DNA of 64,000 nucleotides, taken from contig JAQGBZ010000332.1 of NCBI GenBank assembly GCA_034687125.1, forward strand, positions 1 through 64,000, in the 5' to 3' direction. Positions 42,903 through 53,624 of this stretch are shown one piece after another (position 1 is the first letter of the stretch; every line of letters begins with the position of its first letter). The notes under the pieces were generated by a model that saw nothing but the letters and a program-made list of their open reading frames with translations, ran no database searches and was not told the DNA's origin. The translations under genes and the position numbers were made by a program. Source of the stretch: Neelides folsomi. Its lineage: Eukaryota; Arthropoda; Collembola; Neelipleona; Neelidae.

Positions 42903-43656
42903 TCAAAACTTCATCAAACTGTGCAAGATGAAGAAAATTATTTTAATTGTAAGAATTGAAGTAATTATAATTGATTTTGATGAAGTTAATGGATCCGCAG
43001 GATTGCATTTGTCACCTTTGCAGGTGTAAACACAACTGGGAGAGACCAAATCCTCATTGGAAGGTGGGATGTATCGGCACTCATTCCCCATATCTCGAGA
43101 AGAGCAGGAACGGGTTGTCCCCCAAACTCCTAAATTCTCAATTTATTAAACATTACCATTTTCATTATTTATATTATTTCAAGAGCAAGTTGTACATTAT
43201 ACATTATACAAAATATTCATCCTAGCTTACCTTTATGAACTCCAACATATTTTACACAATATGCTCCTTGACAAGACATAAGAACAAACGCCTTGTCTCC
43301 GCTTTCCATCTTCTCTGGGCAAACGCCGCCTTCAATAAGGCTTGTACATTCGAAGCAGCTCGAACTATCCGCTTCATTCTCTACACTCAAAGTAAAAAAT
43401 TAAGAAATATGCTTTGTTGTTAAAAATGTTTTTTTCTATTTTTTTTTATCTAACCTGTTCCTTTGAATTGCACTTTTATGTTTTTTCCAACAGTTTTAAT
43501 TTTGGGGGTCGTTAAAAATAACGACCTTATTGGTGATTTAGTTGGAAGAAACCAGGTTGGCTTTTTTGTAGTAGTAGCTGTCGAAAAATTTAAATTATTA
43601 TGTTCAAAAATAATTATTGTTAAATATAATATAGTTAAACGAACCAATAGCTTCAT
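42903..43656 (-). CDS. Ly6/uPAR-type three-finger protein, GPI-anchored
   Basis: Exons (- strand order) 43656-43455, 43380-43231 and 43129-42903 give 192 aa in phase. The N-terminus MKLLVRLTILYLTIIIF is a signal peptide. A Thr/Lys-rich linker of about 40 residues comes next. The Ly6 domain follows: SCFECTS, GVCPEKM, MSCQGAYCVKYVG, RSC, NECRYIPP, CVYTCKGDKCNP. The final CNP is the family hallmark, and the hydrophobic tail SIIITSILTIKIIFFIL is a GPI signal. Ten or more cysteines match three disulphide-tied fingers. Insect relatives (quiver/sleepless/boudin group) modulate channels or septate junctions; the role here is not known. Confidence 0.8.
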
Positions 43657-44608
43657 TTTAACAACACTGATTTAACTTTTTAATATATTTTTATTTTGTC
43701 AATTTAAGAATATTTAGTAATTGTGAAGGTAAAAAGAAAATGCGATTGAGAATTGACCGCAGATCCGTTAGAACTTTATTCCTTTGCAAGCTTTCACTCA
43801 ATAAAACATTTCTTTTTCCTCTCTGGACTTTACAAAGTTATACAACATTCAGCATAAAACATAATAAGCAGTTTAAGCAATTAATATGTTAGTCTCTTCA
43901 TATTATAGCTGTGACAAACATTTTCATAACAGTCCCATGATCTAAATCTCAAATTTTTTCAAGACCAGCAGTTAAGATGACGTCTAGCTTTTTCCATTTG
44001 CCAACCCTGTTCATTATTATTATATCATAAATAATGTGCATTATATGCATTGTGAATACCTATGTAATGTATTTAAAAAAATTTGAGTCGCATTTTAGCA
44101 GCTGAACCAACCCGACCTCCCCCACTACTGACTCAATTAGGCTCATCGATTCATATTAAATAAATATATATTCATAATTTAATCTCTTCCCATGCAACTT
44201 TTATGCAAAAGATTCTATTTAAATTTTAATGATTAAAATGACCTTTAATTATTATTTAAATAAATATTTAAAATACTATAAAACTTGATAATTTTATTAG
44301 TGCATCATTAGAATCATAATCATCATTATTTTTTGTAATTTATGATAGAATTTTATTTTACAACACATTACTGAGAATAGTATCATATATCAAAAGTTGT
44401 ATTATAAATGTCTCTTATTTCAAACAGACATAACTAAAATTATGAATTTTGTCTTTAAAACATAACATAATTAAGATCTTCATCCACAACAATAAATAAA
44501 ATATACTTAAAGTTAATGCATCTTCCCAGGCAAGATTTCCTTCATTTAATCGAATATTTCAAATTCGTTATTCCCAAGTTCCGAATACTTCTCGATCATC
44601 CATTTCAG
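43657..44608. other. AT-rich intergenic region
   Basis: No protein-like frame, RNA gene or clear repeat was seen. Confidence 0.45.
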
Positions 44609-45312
44609 TTCACGCCAGTGGCGGCACACTCAGAATTTTGGGCCTATACACTAGATATTATGAGAAATTTTTGAAGTGTGCACCAAATCATACAATAATT
44701 CGTTTAAAATTCAAAAGAAATGCTATAATTTTTTTGGGGACCTTCGGTCCCATATTTAAATGAATGATTTACGATTTTCAGATAGTTTTGAAAAAATAAC
44801 ATATTAAATTCCAGGTGTGCACTTGATACAACAAGAATTTGTGTGATATTATAATTTTTGTATACTAACAAAATATTTAATGTAATAATTATGTACATAT
44901 CTGAGGTTGAGTGTAAATTACGAAGAATTACATTGATACTTTGATTAAATAGTTAATAATATTTTAGTTCTATGTTATAATATTTATAAAATTTTCGTTG
45001 GGACTTTCGATTTTTTAACCATGCATTGATGTTTACAAATAACATAAAATCTTTTAAGTAAGGTTTTGAATTCATCTTATCAATACATGCATGTATTGAT
45101 AAGATGAATTCTACATGTAGTATAACAATCGGCAACTTTTGTTTCAATTGCACTTTAGTTTCATTAACACTTCAGACACATAAATATTAGAAATATGAAT
45201 TACTTTTAAATTCAACATACAATAGCTCTAAAATATTTTAGTTAATTCGATGTAGATATTATGGGTTTTTATTTTGGTGCACACCTGTGAAAAAATCCCG
45301 GTACCGCCGGTT
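44609..45312. mobile_element. non-autonomous DNA transposon, possibly hAT-like
   Basis: The left end starts CCAGTGGCGGCACAC and the right end reads inward, from the other strand, as ACCGGCGGTACCGGG. Further in, both ends carry GTGTGCACCAAA (about 44677 left; about 45278 right, inverted). There is no transposase frame in the 700 bp between. The CAGTGGCGG start is typical of some hAT elements. Termini are diverged and no target-site duplication was found, so the family is tentative. Confidence 0.4.
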
Positions 45313-46240
45313 TGCAATAAATGATGATATGGGAAATAAACATTACAATTTATAACGCAATACAATCCTATTAAACTCTATGAGCATATTCATATCTTAT
45401 TGAATTGTTGTATTTTATTGTAATGTTTTTTTATCACAACAGAACGCTTCTTTGCTTGCTTCAATTCTATTGTTAACTGAAGAAGGGAGAATTTTTAGTT
45501 TGGAAATTATGTTGATTAACACAAAATAGCCATTAAGTTGCTTCGAGCTTAACATGATAATTTAAAAAAATTCAAGACATTTATTGGTCACCTTCAAATT
45601 TACAATAATAAGAAAATTGCTGATAATAGATATGTAAAGTTATTAAATTTAATAACAAGAACATAATTAAAAATTTAGTTATATATCAATTTATTCAATT
45701 AAAAGTTTTATTATAAATTGATTCCAATTGTTTAATTATTTCAGATACAGTCTAACGAAGCATTTTTAATTGACTAATTAAATTTATACCAATATCCTCT
45801 TTTAAATATTCATCCTTCCGGCTAAGTTTTACTTATCCAGCCAATATTTCCGGCAGTTGCCCGCTGATTATATTTAGATAAGCATATTTAAGATATTTAT
45901 AAAAAAATTGTTTTCTATACTATGAGTGTACGGAATATCACATCACATTGAGAAAAATTTCACACCGTGATGCATAGTGTGGTGTAGTGAGAAATGTGAT
46001 GGGCATGCGAAAAATTGTTCTTCCATATTTGGGCAACATTTTTATTACATCTGTTAATTTTAGAAAAAAATTATTGATAAAGTTTGAATTTTTATTCCAT
46101 TAAATTGAACTAACTTTCGTAAGTAATTTCTTTTTTGTAATTATAATGAAATTGAAAATGAATTACAAAACTCCAACTCAATTGGCCTAGTACTAATTAA
46201 AAGACACATATGTAGGTACTTCTAATACGATGATAAATAA
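45313..46240 (+). pseudogene. relic of a duplicated defensin-like locus
   Basis: Two blocks match the defensin-like locus 2.7 kb downstream, in the same order and orientation. 45313-45452 matches 48016-48154 (upstream flank), and about 45998-46240 matches about 48648-48890 (end of the coding region and 3' flank). The part that would hold the rest of the gene is not recognisable, so this is an old, decayed copy treated as a fossil. Confidence 0.6.
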
Positions 46241-46354
46241 TGTTATTTTAGATTTAATTTAAAAAATTTAAAATCACAACAAAGTTTACAGATTTAAATA
46301 AATGAGTGTTTTTATTATTTTAAAGGTTATATTTTTTTAGATTTTTTACTAATA

Positions 46355-46861
46355 CTAAAATTTCTTCGTCCAAATTAACTTTGGGCCACCATTCTGAAAA
46401 TTAAAATTATCTTTATTTTATTTATTAGAGTCTTCAACATAATTATAAATAATAGAATTTTTATTTTAAAATAATAGGTACCTTTACTCCTCCTCTCCAA
46501 TCGAGTTTGACATTTCCTTGATTATTAGGAAGTTTAAATGTTCTCTATATTCGCATATGAAACAATTTACAATAAGTTGGTTGTAATTTTTTTTATTACC
46601 TACAATATTAATGTGATTTTTTACCAGATTATTGAGTTTATTTCCAACTGAATCGCCTCTTGGGATATTGAGCTTAGGCTTCTCGGGTCTTGATGGAAAT
46701 TGTGGCAGTGGGCGTGTGTTTGGCTTTGGCGGTGGATTGAATTGGTTGGGCAAATTTTGCCATTGTATTCCCTGTGTTCTTTGACGTCTTTTTGCACTTC
46801 CCTCATGAAAGATAACAAGGCTCAAGGCGAAACAAATGTAAAATAAGCCGGGAAAATTCAT
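46355..46861 (-). CDS. secreted proline-rich basic peptide, antimicrobial-like
   Basis: Exons (- strand order) 46861-46625, 46544-46482 and 46393-46355 give 112 aa, with every junction in phase. The signal peptide covers residues about 1-26 (MNFPGLFYICFALSLVIF). The basic site KRRQR right after it suits propeptide or mature-end processing. A Pro/Asn-rich stretch follows (NPPPKPNTRPLPQFPSRP). The C-terminus is basic with Gly and Trp (VKLDWRGGVKNGG, then IWTKKF). Proline-rich head plus Gly/Trp tail is the layout of several arthropod antimicrobial peptides, but I cannot place it in a named family. It sits between a live defensin-like gene and its relic. Confidence 0.6.
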
Positions 46862-48015
46862 TTTAAGGTTCAAAATCTGGTTTAAAAGGTATATAAAATG
46901 AACTGGATTCGATTAAAAACTTAATTGTGGTGTAAAGAAAATTAATAACTTGCATTTTCTTTTATACCCACCCTTCAATGATTGTGATTATTTTCATTAT
47001 CATATTTCCTGAACATTTTCTTATGAATTGATGATTAATCTGATTAAATTTTGCATAATTGAATATTGAATAAATAACGGTTGATTTCTAAACATCCCAT
47101 TTTAACAATTTTTCCAGTGTGAAATGCAAAGATAGATTTTACTTTTACATATAAGTCATCAAAGATTTACCCAAATCACTTTATATAAGTGATATATGTA
47201 GAGGAATACTTGATAAACGATAAAATAAATACCTAATATTTAGTGTAAAAATATTTATATTTGATTTGATGTTGAAATTCCAGTGTTTTATTAATTTATC
47301 TTTACGGTTTCTCCGGGGAAATGATAAGAATGATTTACAAAATTTATCAATCATTTTATCATTTATATAGTTAGAATTGTATTGTATAGAATTGCAATAT
47401 ATATACATGCGTACATTTTTGCTTGACTGGAAGAAAGGACAATCTAAATTCTTGAAGAAACTGGAAAAATAAAAATAGATCAATAGGAATTTAAAAATGT
47501 TAATTGTTTTTCTTTTGTAAATAATCGTTTATTTTGTTATTTGGATGCGCCATTCATCTGATAAAACGTTCATGTTAATATAGTAGTTAAATATAGAAAT
47601 CATTCATTTGTGTCGCAAGTTCTTGAATAAAATAAAGATCCAAGCTTAAATCTTTCTACCTGATAAACTGATGATTAATGTTAAGTAAAAAAAATAGCTA
47701 AATCAATAAGGAGTAATCTGTGCACATTTCCTGTGCAAAATAATCTCCAATTAAATAAACAGTCCGAATTTTTGCTAAAAATGAGCAATAAGGTAAATTG
47801 CAAAATTAAATAAATCATGATGATCCATAAATATATTATATAAATTTTGGCAAATAATTGAATAAATAAAGTAATTTTCTTGTTTTACAATCTACAATAA
47901 TTTTATCGTTTATTTCCTTGACATTCTTGGTAAAGTTAATAAAAAAACAAAGATATACTCATTGTGGTATAAGGAGGTATCTACCTCCTTAATGTATATT
48001 AATATTTATCTTTAT
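46862..48015. other. AT-rich intergenic region
   Basis: No gene or RNA was seen. The - strand frame at 47181-47483 has random composition. Confidence 0.45.
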
Positions 48016-48154
48016 TTGCAATAAATGATGATATGGGAAATAAACATTAAAATTTATAACGCAATACAATTCTATTAAACTCTATAAGCATATTCATATC
48101 TTTATTGAATTGTGTTGTATTTTATTGTATTGTTTATTTATCGCAACAGAACGC
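48016..48154. repeat. hairpin-like repeat shared with 45313-45452
   Basis: About 140 bp, close to 90% identical by eye to 45313-45452. Inside it, AAACATTAAAATTTATAACG and TTGTATTTTATTGTATTG form imperfect inverted arms, as in a small MITE. Because the flanks further right are also duplicated, it may simply be part of the locus duplication. Confidence 0.7.
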
Positions 48155-48337
48155 TTATGCATCTTATTTGCACTGATTTTAATTTAATCCTATATAAACT
48201 TATCGAAAGTATAAAATTTTCTAGTCCCACTGAAAAAATCAGTTTGATTTTAAATCTTATTAAAAAACCTTTTTGATTATTAATTACCAGCAGGCAATAA
48301 CTTTATTATTGTATAATTGAAAACAACTTTTTTGAAA

Positions 48338-48699
48338 ATGGTTTCAAAATTTTTGATTTTGTCGTTGGTTTTGGTCACTCTGTCCTACATTGTTATCAAT
48401 GGTAATGTTTTAATAGTCAAAAATTCTAAAATTCTTATTTCTTATTTGTTTATCAATTAGTTTCCTGCGATCGCGGATGTCCAAAGGGGGAAGAATGTAA
48501 AAAACATTGTGCGGAAAACGGGAATAAGTTGGGTAAATGCGAAAAGCGATGGTACAGGTGGAAATATCAATGGAGATGCAAATGTGATCCTTGCGAATAC
48601 AAATTGGTGCTGGGAGCCTGCGTTAAGTCAAACGTCAAAGAGAATTGTGATTGGGAAGGAAAAAATTGTTCTCCCACATGGTTAAAATTTTCATTATGA
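48338..48699 (+). CDS. defensin-like (CS-alpha-beta type) secreted peptide
   Basis: Exons 48338-48401 and 48461-48699 give 100 aa. The signal peptide is MVSKFLILSLVLVTLSYIVI, cleaved before SCDRGC. The mature peptide has the CxxxC (ECKKHC), GKC and CKC spacing of cysteine-stabilised alpha-beta peptides. A second cysteine-rich segment (CDPCEYKLVLGAC and a further two cysteines) extends it beyond a classic defensin. It is net basic. The intron right after the signal peptide is usual for arthropod host-defence peptides. A role in defence is inferred from this layout. Confidence 0.6.
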
Positions 48700-49309
48700 C
48701 TGTTAATTTAAGTAAAAATTATTTATAAAATTTGAATTGTAATTCTTTTAAATTCATTTTCATAAGTATAATTTCTTTTTTGTAAAGATGCTAAAAATAA
48801 ATTACAACATTCCAACTTAATTGGAGTAGTAGTACTAATGCTAATTATAAGATACATGTATATTTTATTTTTAATATGATGAAATGATGATAGTAAATAA
48901 AATAAACAATGGTATAAAAGAATTAAATATTGAGTTACAATAATCCTAGTAAAAAATTATTTTGGTCCGTGTATCTATAATTGAATTTTAATTCTTAATA
49001 TCAATTACCGTCTGGCATTATGAATATAAATCACTGTAATTTAATTTGATAAATCAAAATAATAATTTTTCAGTAGTAACTTAATAGTTTATCGATTTTA
49101 TTTTAAATAATAAATGAATTTCTTATAATTTAAATTCAAATAGAGGTATTATTTATTCATAAATAAGTTTAAATATATGTTTAAATATTTTAATTTATTT
49201 TAATTATTTTATTAAATAAAATAATAGTATTATCATAAAATAAATAGCCATTCAAGATTATTTTGAATAGTTTAAGATCGAAATATAATATTTTTCAAAA
49301 ATATTGAGT
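48700..49309. other. 3' flank of the defensin-like gene, AT-rich
   Basis: 48700-48890 is duplicated at about 46040-46240. The rest is A/T-rich without features. Confidence 0.5.
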
Positions 49310-49560
49310 TGGACTGTCGATTGGAACGTGTCGGGTGAGTAAGAAATTTAACCTGTATTTTCCCTAGTTGGGCAAAAGGGACCTTTTTGAGTAAGAAATC
49401 CTATGTCATTTTCCCTAGTCGGGTAGACTGTGTCGGTCAAAGGAAGCGTCGGGTGAGCTATGTCGTATGGAAGAAGTGTCGGCTGGTCGGGTAAAAGAAA
49501 CCTCATATAGGGATTTCATTGTGTCGAGTGTCGGCCAAAAGGTACTCACCCAAATACAAC
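49310..49560. mobile_element. small GTCGGGT-rich repetitive element
   Basis: A GC-richer island in AT-rich DNA, built from repeated strings. TGAGTAAGAAAT occurs at about 49338 and 49397, TTTTCCCTAG plus TGGG or CGGG at about 49363 and 49423, and GTCGG-type motifs at least eight times. GGGTGAGTA near 49333 is inverted as TACTCACCC near 49543, suggesting ends. No coding potential. A short non-autonomous transposon or degenerate satellite unit is likely. Confidence 0.45.
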
Positions 49561-50023
49561 CCATCCATTGTTAAGAAAAGACAAAGTTTATTCTTACTAA
49601 CTTAAGAAACCTAAAAAAATTAAACCCTAAACGATAATTGAATGAGATTGGAATGATTATTACTTTTATTACAATTTTTTGCTATTTGTATTGCATACAA
49701 TTTCTAATAACCACCACAGAATCATTTGGATATCCTATAATGGGATTATTTTTTAGTATCATTTTTTATGTCATAATTTTTTTAAATACTCAATATAACA
49801 ACTATTAAAATGCAATTAAAGAAAGTGAATAGTGGAAAAGAATGAAAAGATTAATTGAGTTTCCAAGCGTTCAAATGGCGGCGACTACTTAAAAATTATA
49901 TATATAGAAAAAAATTTAAAATTTATTTATTTGTTGTTATTTTTTAAATTGAACAATTTGGATAAGGAGTACTTGGATAAGGCGACCATTTCTTGTATTT
50001 ACATTTGGTAAAAATTTCATTAG

Positions 50024-50819
50024 GGGAAACTAATTGTGACGGATTTCAATATTTACATGAAAATGACAAGGATGGAAATTTTAATTATCATAATTCCAAA
50101 CCCACCATTTTGACCACATCTCCACGTCAGTATTTTAATTTTTTCATTAACTTTGGATTCAATCCCGTCTTTATGTATTATTTCGTCATCCAACCGAACG
50201 GAAGATTGGAAAAATTCTGTTCAGATTCCTGGATTCCTTTGCATTGGTTCAATTTAATCACTTCATGCCACAATGGTCCATGGAAAGGTAAGAAATGCAT
50301 TTTTTAATTATTACGAATATTAAACATTCTTAATTCTTGGCAATCCTATTAACTTCTTTAATTATCATTTAATAATATTATTAACTATTTTGTCAGACAT
50401 TTTATTTCCATTTCAGGTTGGTTAGGAAAGCGAGAAGTCTTGTGGCTACTTCTGAAGATGAAGATTCTTCTGGAGAATTTCGTCTCATGTTTAAAGAGCT
50501 CTTATTGCAAACAACACACTTTAGACTTGTTCAAAAAACTCAACGACCATTATGGTTAGTTTAATTATATCTTTCAATATATTATTAATTAACTATTTAG
50601 CTACTCGTGATAATTTCATAAAACAACAGGTTTCATTTGTATCATTCACAGATCGAGAGATTTTTCACAAGAGGGGAAAATAAAAACAATTCCATTTCAC
50701 TCGAAGGATCTCGGGCGATGGAGTTCAAGCTAATTACGAACCACGAAGGAGTTTTAATTTCCAAAGTCGATGGAACACCATCGTCGCCAATCATCTTAGA
50801 TATTGCTATTTGTTATTGA
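50024..50819 (+). CDS. unknown protein, three exon candidates with a phase conflict
   Basis: Exon candidates are 50024-50287, 50417-50554 and 50630-50819. Exon 1 is protein-like (FNFFINFGFNPVFMYYFVIQ, then SDSWIPLHWFN) and leaves phase 1. Exons 2 and 3 are most protein-like in a frame that needs phase 2 on entry (VATSEDEDSSGEFRLMFKEL, then GVLISKVDGTPSSP, ending CY). Joined as written, the other frame stays open through exon 2 and stops in exon 3. So there is an unseen splice choice, a sequence error, or a real frameshift. A start codon is not established; a signal-like frame begins at 49653. I do not recognise the family. Confidence 0.4.
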
Positions 50820-50924
50820 TCCATTACTTTAATTAAAGCTGTTCCTCGTTTGCATCTTAATTAATACTTATTGTTAATATGATGAATTTAAACAAAAGTA
50901 GTAATTAAAATTAATAAAAATAAT

Positions 50925-52316
50925 TCACTTTATTAAACTAATCGATTTGAGTGCGTTGACTTTTCCCCATCCAACGATGTTATTTGGATAAATTGAATCC
51001 CCCAACCCCCCACAACTTTGTCCAACGGCATTTGTTTGCCCACAACCTCCAATTATGATCCATTTGAGTTCTTGCACCGTAATGTTCATTCTTTTTGATT
51101 TGACCAAAGCTGCTATTCCTGCCACATGTGGAGCTGCCATGCTCGTGCCGGAGATTTCATTATATTGATTATCATCCAAATGCCAGGCGGATTTGATGAT
51201 TTCTCCCGGCCCTGAAACGTCCGGTTTAATTCTCCCATCAAAACTCGGCCCACGGGAGCTAAACCGCGATACCGATTGATTCACATTAATTGACCCAACT
51301 CCCAAAACTTCCCCGTTGTCTCCAGGGTGCAAATGTGTGGAACACCGCGGTCCCGAATTCCCAATAGAAAAAACAGGGAGGATTCCAGCTGCAATCCAAG
51401 TTGTGATAATTCGATCCCATTCAGTTTTCCCTTCATTGGACTGACTCGGCCCACCCCAACTATTATTAACAATGTGAGGAGTTTTGGAGCAATCGCCATT
51501 AGGACAAATTATAAATTGAGCACATGCTAAAAGATGGGAAGTTAAACATGTTCCGGATTTGCATCCTTTGCAAGCCATCCATTTAGCACTAGGAGCAACG
51601 CCGATATTTTGGCCAACAATCGTCCCAGTCACATGGGTCCCATGACCATTGTCATCATAAGGGTCAGAGGTCGAAGACGAGGTCGATGGACTTGAAGGGT
51701 CAAACCATCCACCTTTTCCTATAAAGTTCTTTCTGAGGGATTCATGGGAAAAACGGACACCTGTGTCGATTATTGCAACAATGACATTCTTTCCAGTTAT
51801 TCCAAATTTCCATACTTTATCTGCTTGAACGTCTTTGACCCCCCATGGAAGATCTTTGGGATGTTTTGGGCCGATTGTGATTACTTTGGGGGATTTGAAT
51901 TCTATTTTGTAAATTGGCTCTTCTTTGATTTCTTCTATGCCTTGGATTGATGAGAGAGAATTGATGAGATTCAGATCTGCGTTTTTGATATAAATTTGAT
52001 TTGTAATCCAAAAACTTTGAAAGTCGGCAGAGAGAAATGAGAGAAAATTTATTGTTCGTTTTTGTGCTGATGTACTCAACGATTTCAAATTGGAAGCGAG
52101 GAAGTTTAATTCAGAATTATGATAATGCGAATCATACGAATGAGTTTTTAACTTGAGTTGATTTTTGATAAAGGAGCTTGTATCTTTAAAAGTTAGGAGA
52201 ATATTAACTTTATTGTTTGTACTCATTTTTAGTGTTTTGCGCAATTTTGATGAGATTTGAAATGATTTTGTGAAAACTAATAAAAATAGTAAGATTGTAA
52301 GATGTAAAGTATTCAT
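50925..52316 (-). CDS. subtilisin-like serine protease, bacterial type, intronless
   Basis: One exon, 463 aa from the ATG at 52316, chosen because a signal peptide starts there (MNTLHLTILLFLLVFTKSFQ). The frame is open upstream to 52406. An inhibitor-I9-like propeptide fills residues about 30-140. The S8 catalytic triad is intact: D184 in IIDTGV, H225 in NGHGTHVTG and S392 in GTSMAAPHVAG, with oxyanion N320 in SIGNSG. The CKGCKSGTC...CAQFIICPN insert and NNSWGG resemble bacterial bacillopeptidase-F-like enzymes rather than animal kexins or PCSKs. No P-domain. Genes nearby have many introns and this one has none, so horizontal origin is a reasonable inference. Likely secreted. Confidence 0.9.
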   Translation of the reverse strand: MNTLHLTILLFLLVFTKSFQISSKLRKTLKMSTNNKVNILLTFKDTSSFIKNQLKLKTHSYDSHYHNSELNFLASNLKSLSTSAQKRTINFLSFLSADFQSFWITNQIYIKNADLNLINSLSSIQGIEEIKEEPIYKIEFKSPKVITIGPKHPKDLPWGVKDVQADKVWKFGITGKNVIVAIIDTGVRFSHESLRKNFIGKGGWFDPSSPSTSSSTSDPYDDNGHGTHVTGTIVGQNIGVAPSAKWMACKGCKSGTCLTSHLLACAQFIICPNGDCSKTPHIVNNSWGGPSQSNEGKTEWDRIITTWIAAGILPVFSIGNSGPRCSTHLHPGDNGEVLGVGSINVNQSVSRFSSRGPSFDGRIKPDVSGPGEIIKSAWHLDDNQYNEISGTSMAAPHVAGIAALVKSKRMNITVQELKWIIIGGCGQTNAVGQSCGGLGDSIYPNNIVGWGKVNALKSISLIK

Positions 52317-52601
52317 TACGAAATGTTTGGCAATGATAAAGAAAAAAATTAACACGTTTATTACTTTAATGCTCTGTTTTATTTCATTTTGGAATGTTTT
52401 ATACAAATAGGAAGGAAGGAGGAAGAGGAAGAGAACAAGTGAATCTGATAGAAATATTTAATTTAACTTTTTTTTTAAATTCATTGTTAATTTTAAGTCC
52501 AAAGTTTGAACTTTGACTCGACTAGTTGCACAATATATAAATATTAATTTAAGCATTTATTGACTCAACTGGAACATTCAATATCACAATGGGTGTTTTG
52601 G

Positions 52602-53238
52602 TTATTCCATGCTGTCGCAACAAAAACAAGCTGTTATTCCTGGAGATCCGCAAATTGAACATGAGAACTTTCCAGCTTTGTTCTTTTCAGGGCATTCGCA
52701 ACTAGCGAGATTTTTCTCATCTTGGTCGCACTTCAAAACACCGGCAACTCCTTTCGGTCCCTATCAATTTAACATATAAACATTTTATTATTTATGTTAT
52801 TAATAATAATACAAAATTAATGTTAATTAAAATAGAAGTAAGTGTTCTTACTGTGGCAGGACATTTAGAGGCCAAGCAATTAACAAGAAAATTGTCCGTG
52901 GCGTTGACCGACTTCAAAGGAATGACGTCAAGAGAAGTTTTGTGACAAGTCGAGCCGAGAGAGAAAATACCGCAAACGTCTCTGGGTGAAGGATCGCAAA
53001 CGTCGGTTTCAACAAGAGGAAGCTTCGAAACTCCGGTCAACTTTTGACATCCAACACTTAATGATTTCTGAAATAAACAAATATTGTATTCAATATTTAA
53101 TTATTATTAATCTTAATATAAATATATAAAATTTTGATTAAATTAATGTTAATAATTTATTTTGATTTTTACTAATGGTGAATCTTCTGCTGTGGCCATT
53201 GATAGGAAAACTCCAATGAAAAAAATATGTGCAATCAT
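52602..53238 (-). CDS. secreted cysteine-rich protein, 146 aa
   Basis: Exons (- strand order) 53238-53173, 53067-52852 and 52760-52602 are all in phase. The signal peptide is MIAHIFFIGVFLSMATA. The mature protein has about 16 cysteines in two blocks: a first with VCDPSPRDVCGIF and SKCPAT, and a second, spaced as CDQ, CECP, CSICG, CFCCD, at the C-terminus. One N-glycosylation site (NAT) is present. I do not recognise the family; cuticular, venom-like or antimicrobial roles are all open. It lies next to the subtilase, same strand. Confidence 0.7.
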
Positions 53239-53624
53239 TTTGACTTTATCTTTTCTCTCACAGTTTGTTAAATTAAGTCACAAGTTAGGTAAATGAGCTT
53301 GTATGGATTTATGTGGATAATTTCTTGGTTTAAATAGTCGTGAAAGACATAATTCCTAATTGATATTTAAGCAATAATTAATTTAACTGAAAGTCAAAGT
53401 TAACTAACAATAAATATATATATATATAGTGTACGATGGTCATTAACTCATTAATTAGCGGAACGCTTATGTTATTATTCAAGTGAAGGTTATTTTATTT
53501 CTGTCGAATTTGTAAATATTGAATACATAATATTAAAATATGCCTTGGACAATAATTTATTAATTATGATTATTAATTACGATAATAGTCACAGTATTTA
53601 TGATAAAAGAAACTATTTTTGAAT
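53239..53624. other. AT-rich spacer
   Basis: A short (TA)n run at about 53416-53428. Nothing else was seen. Confidence 0.5.
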
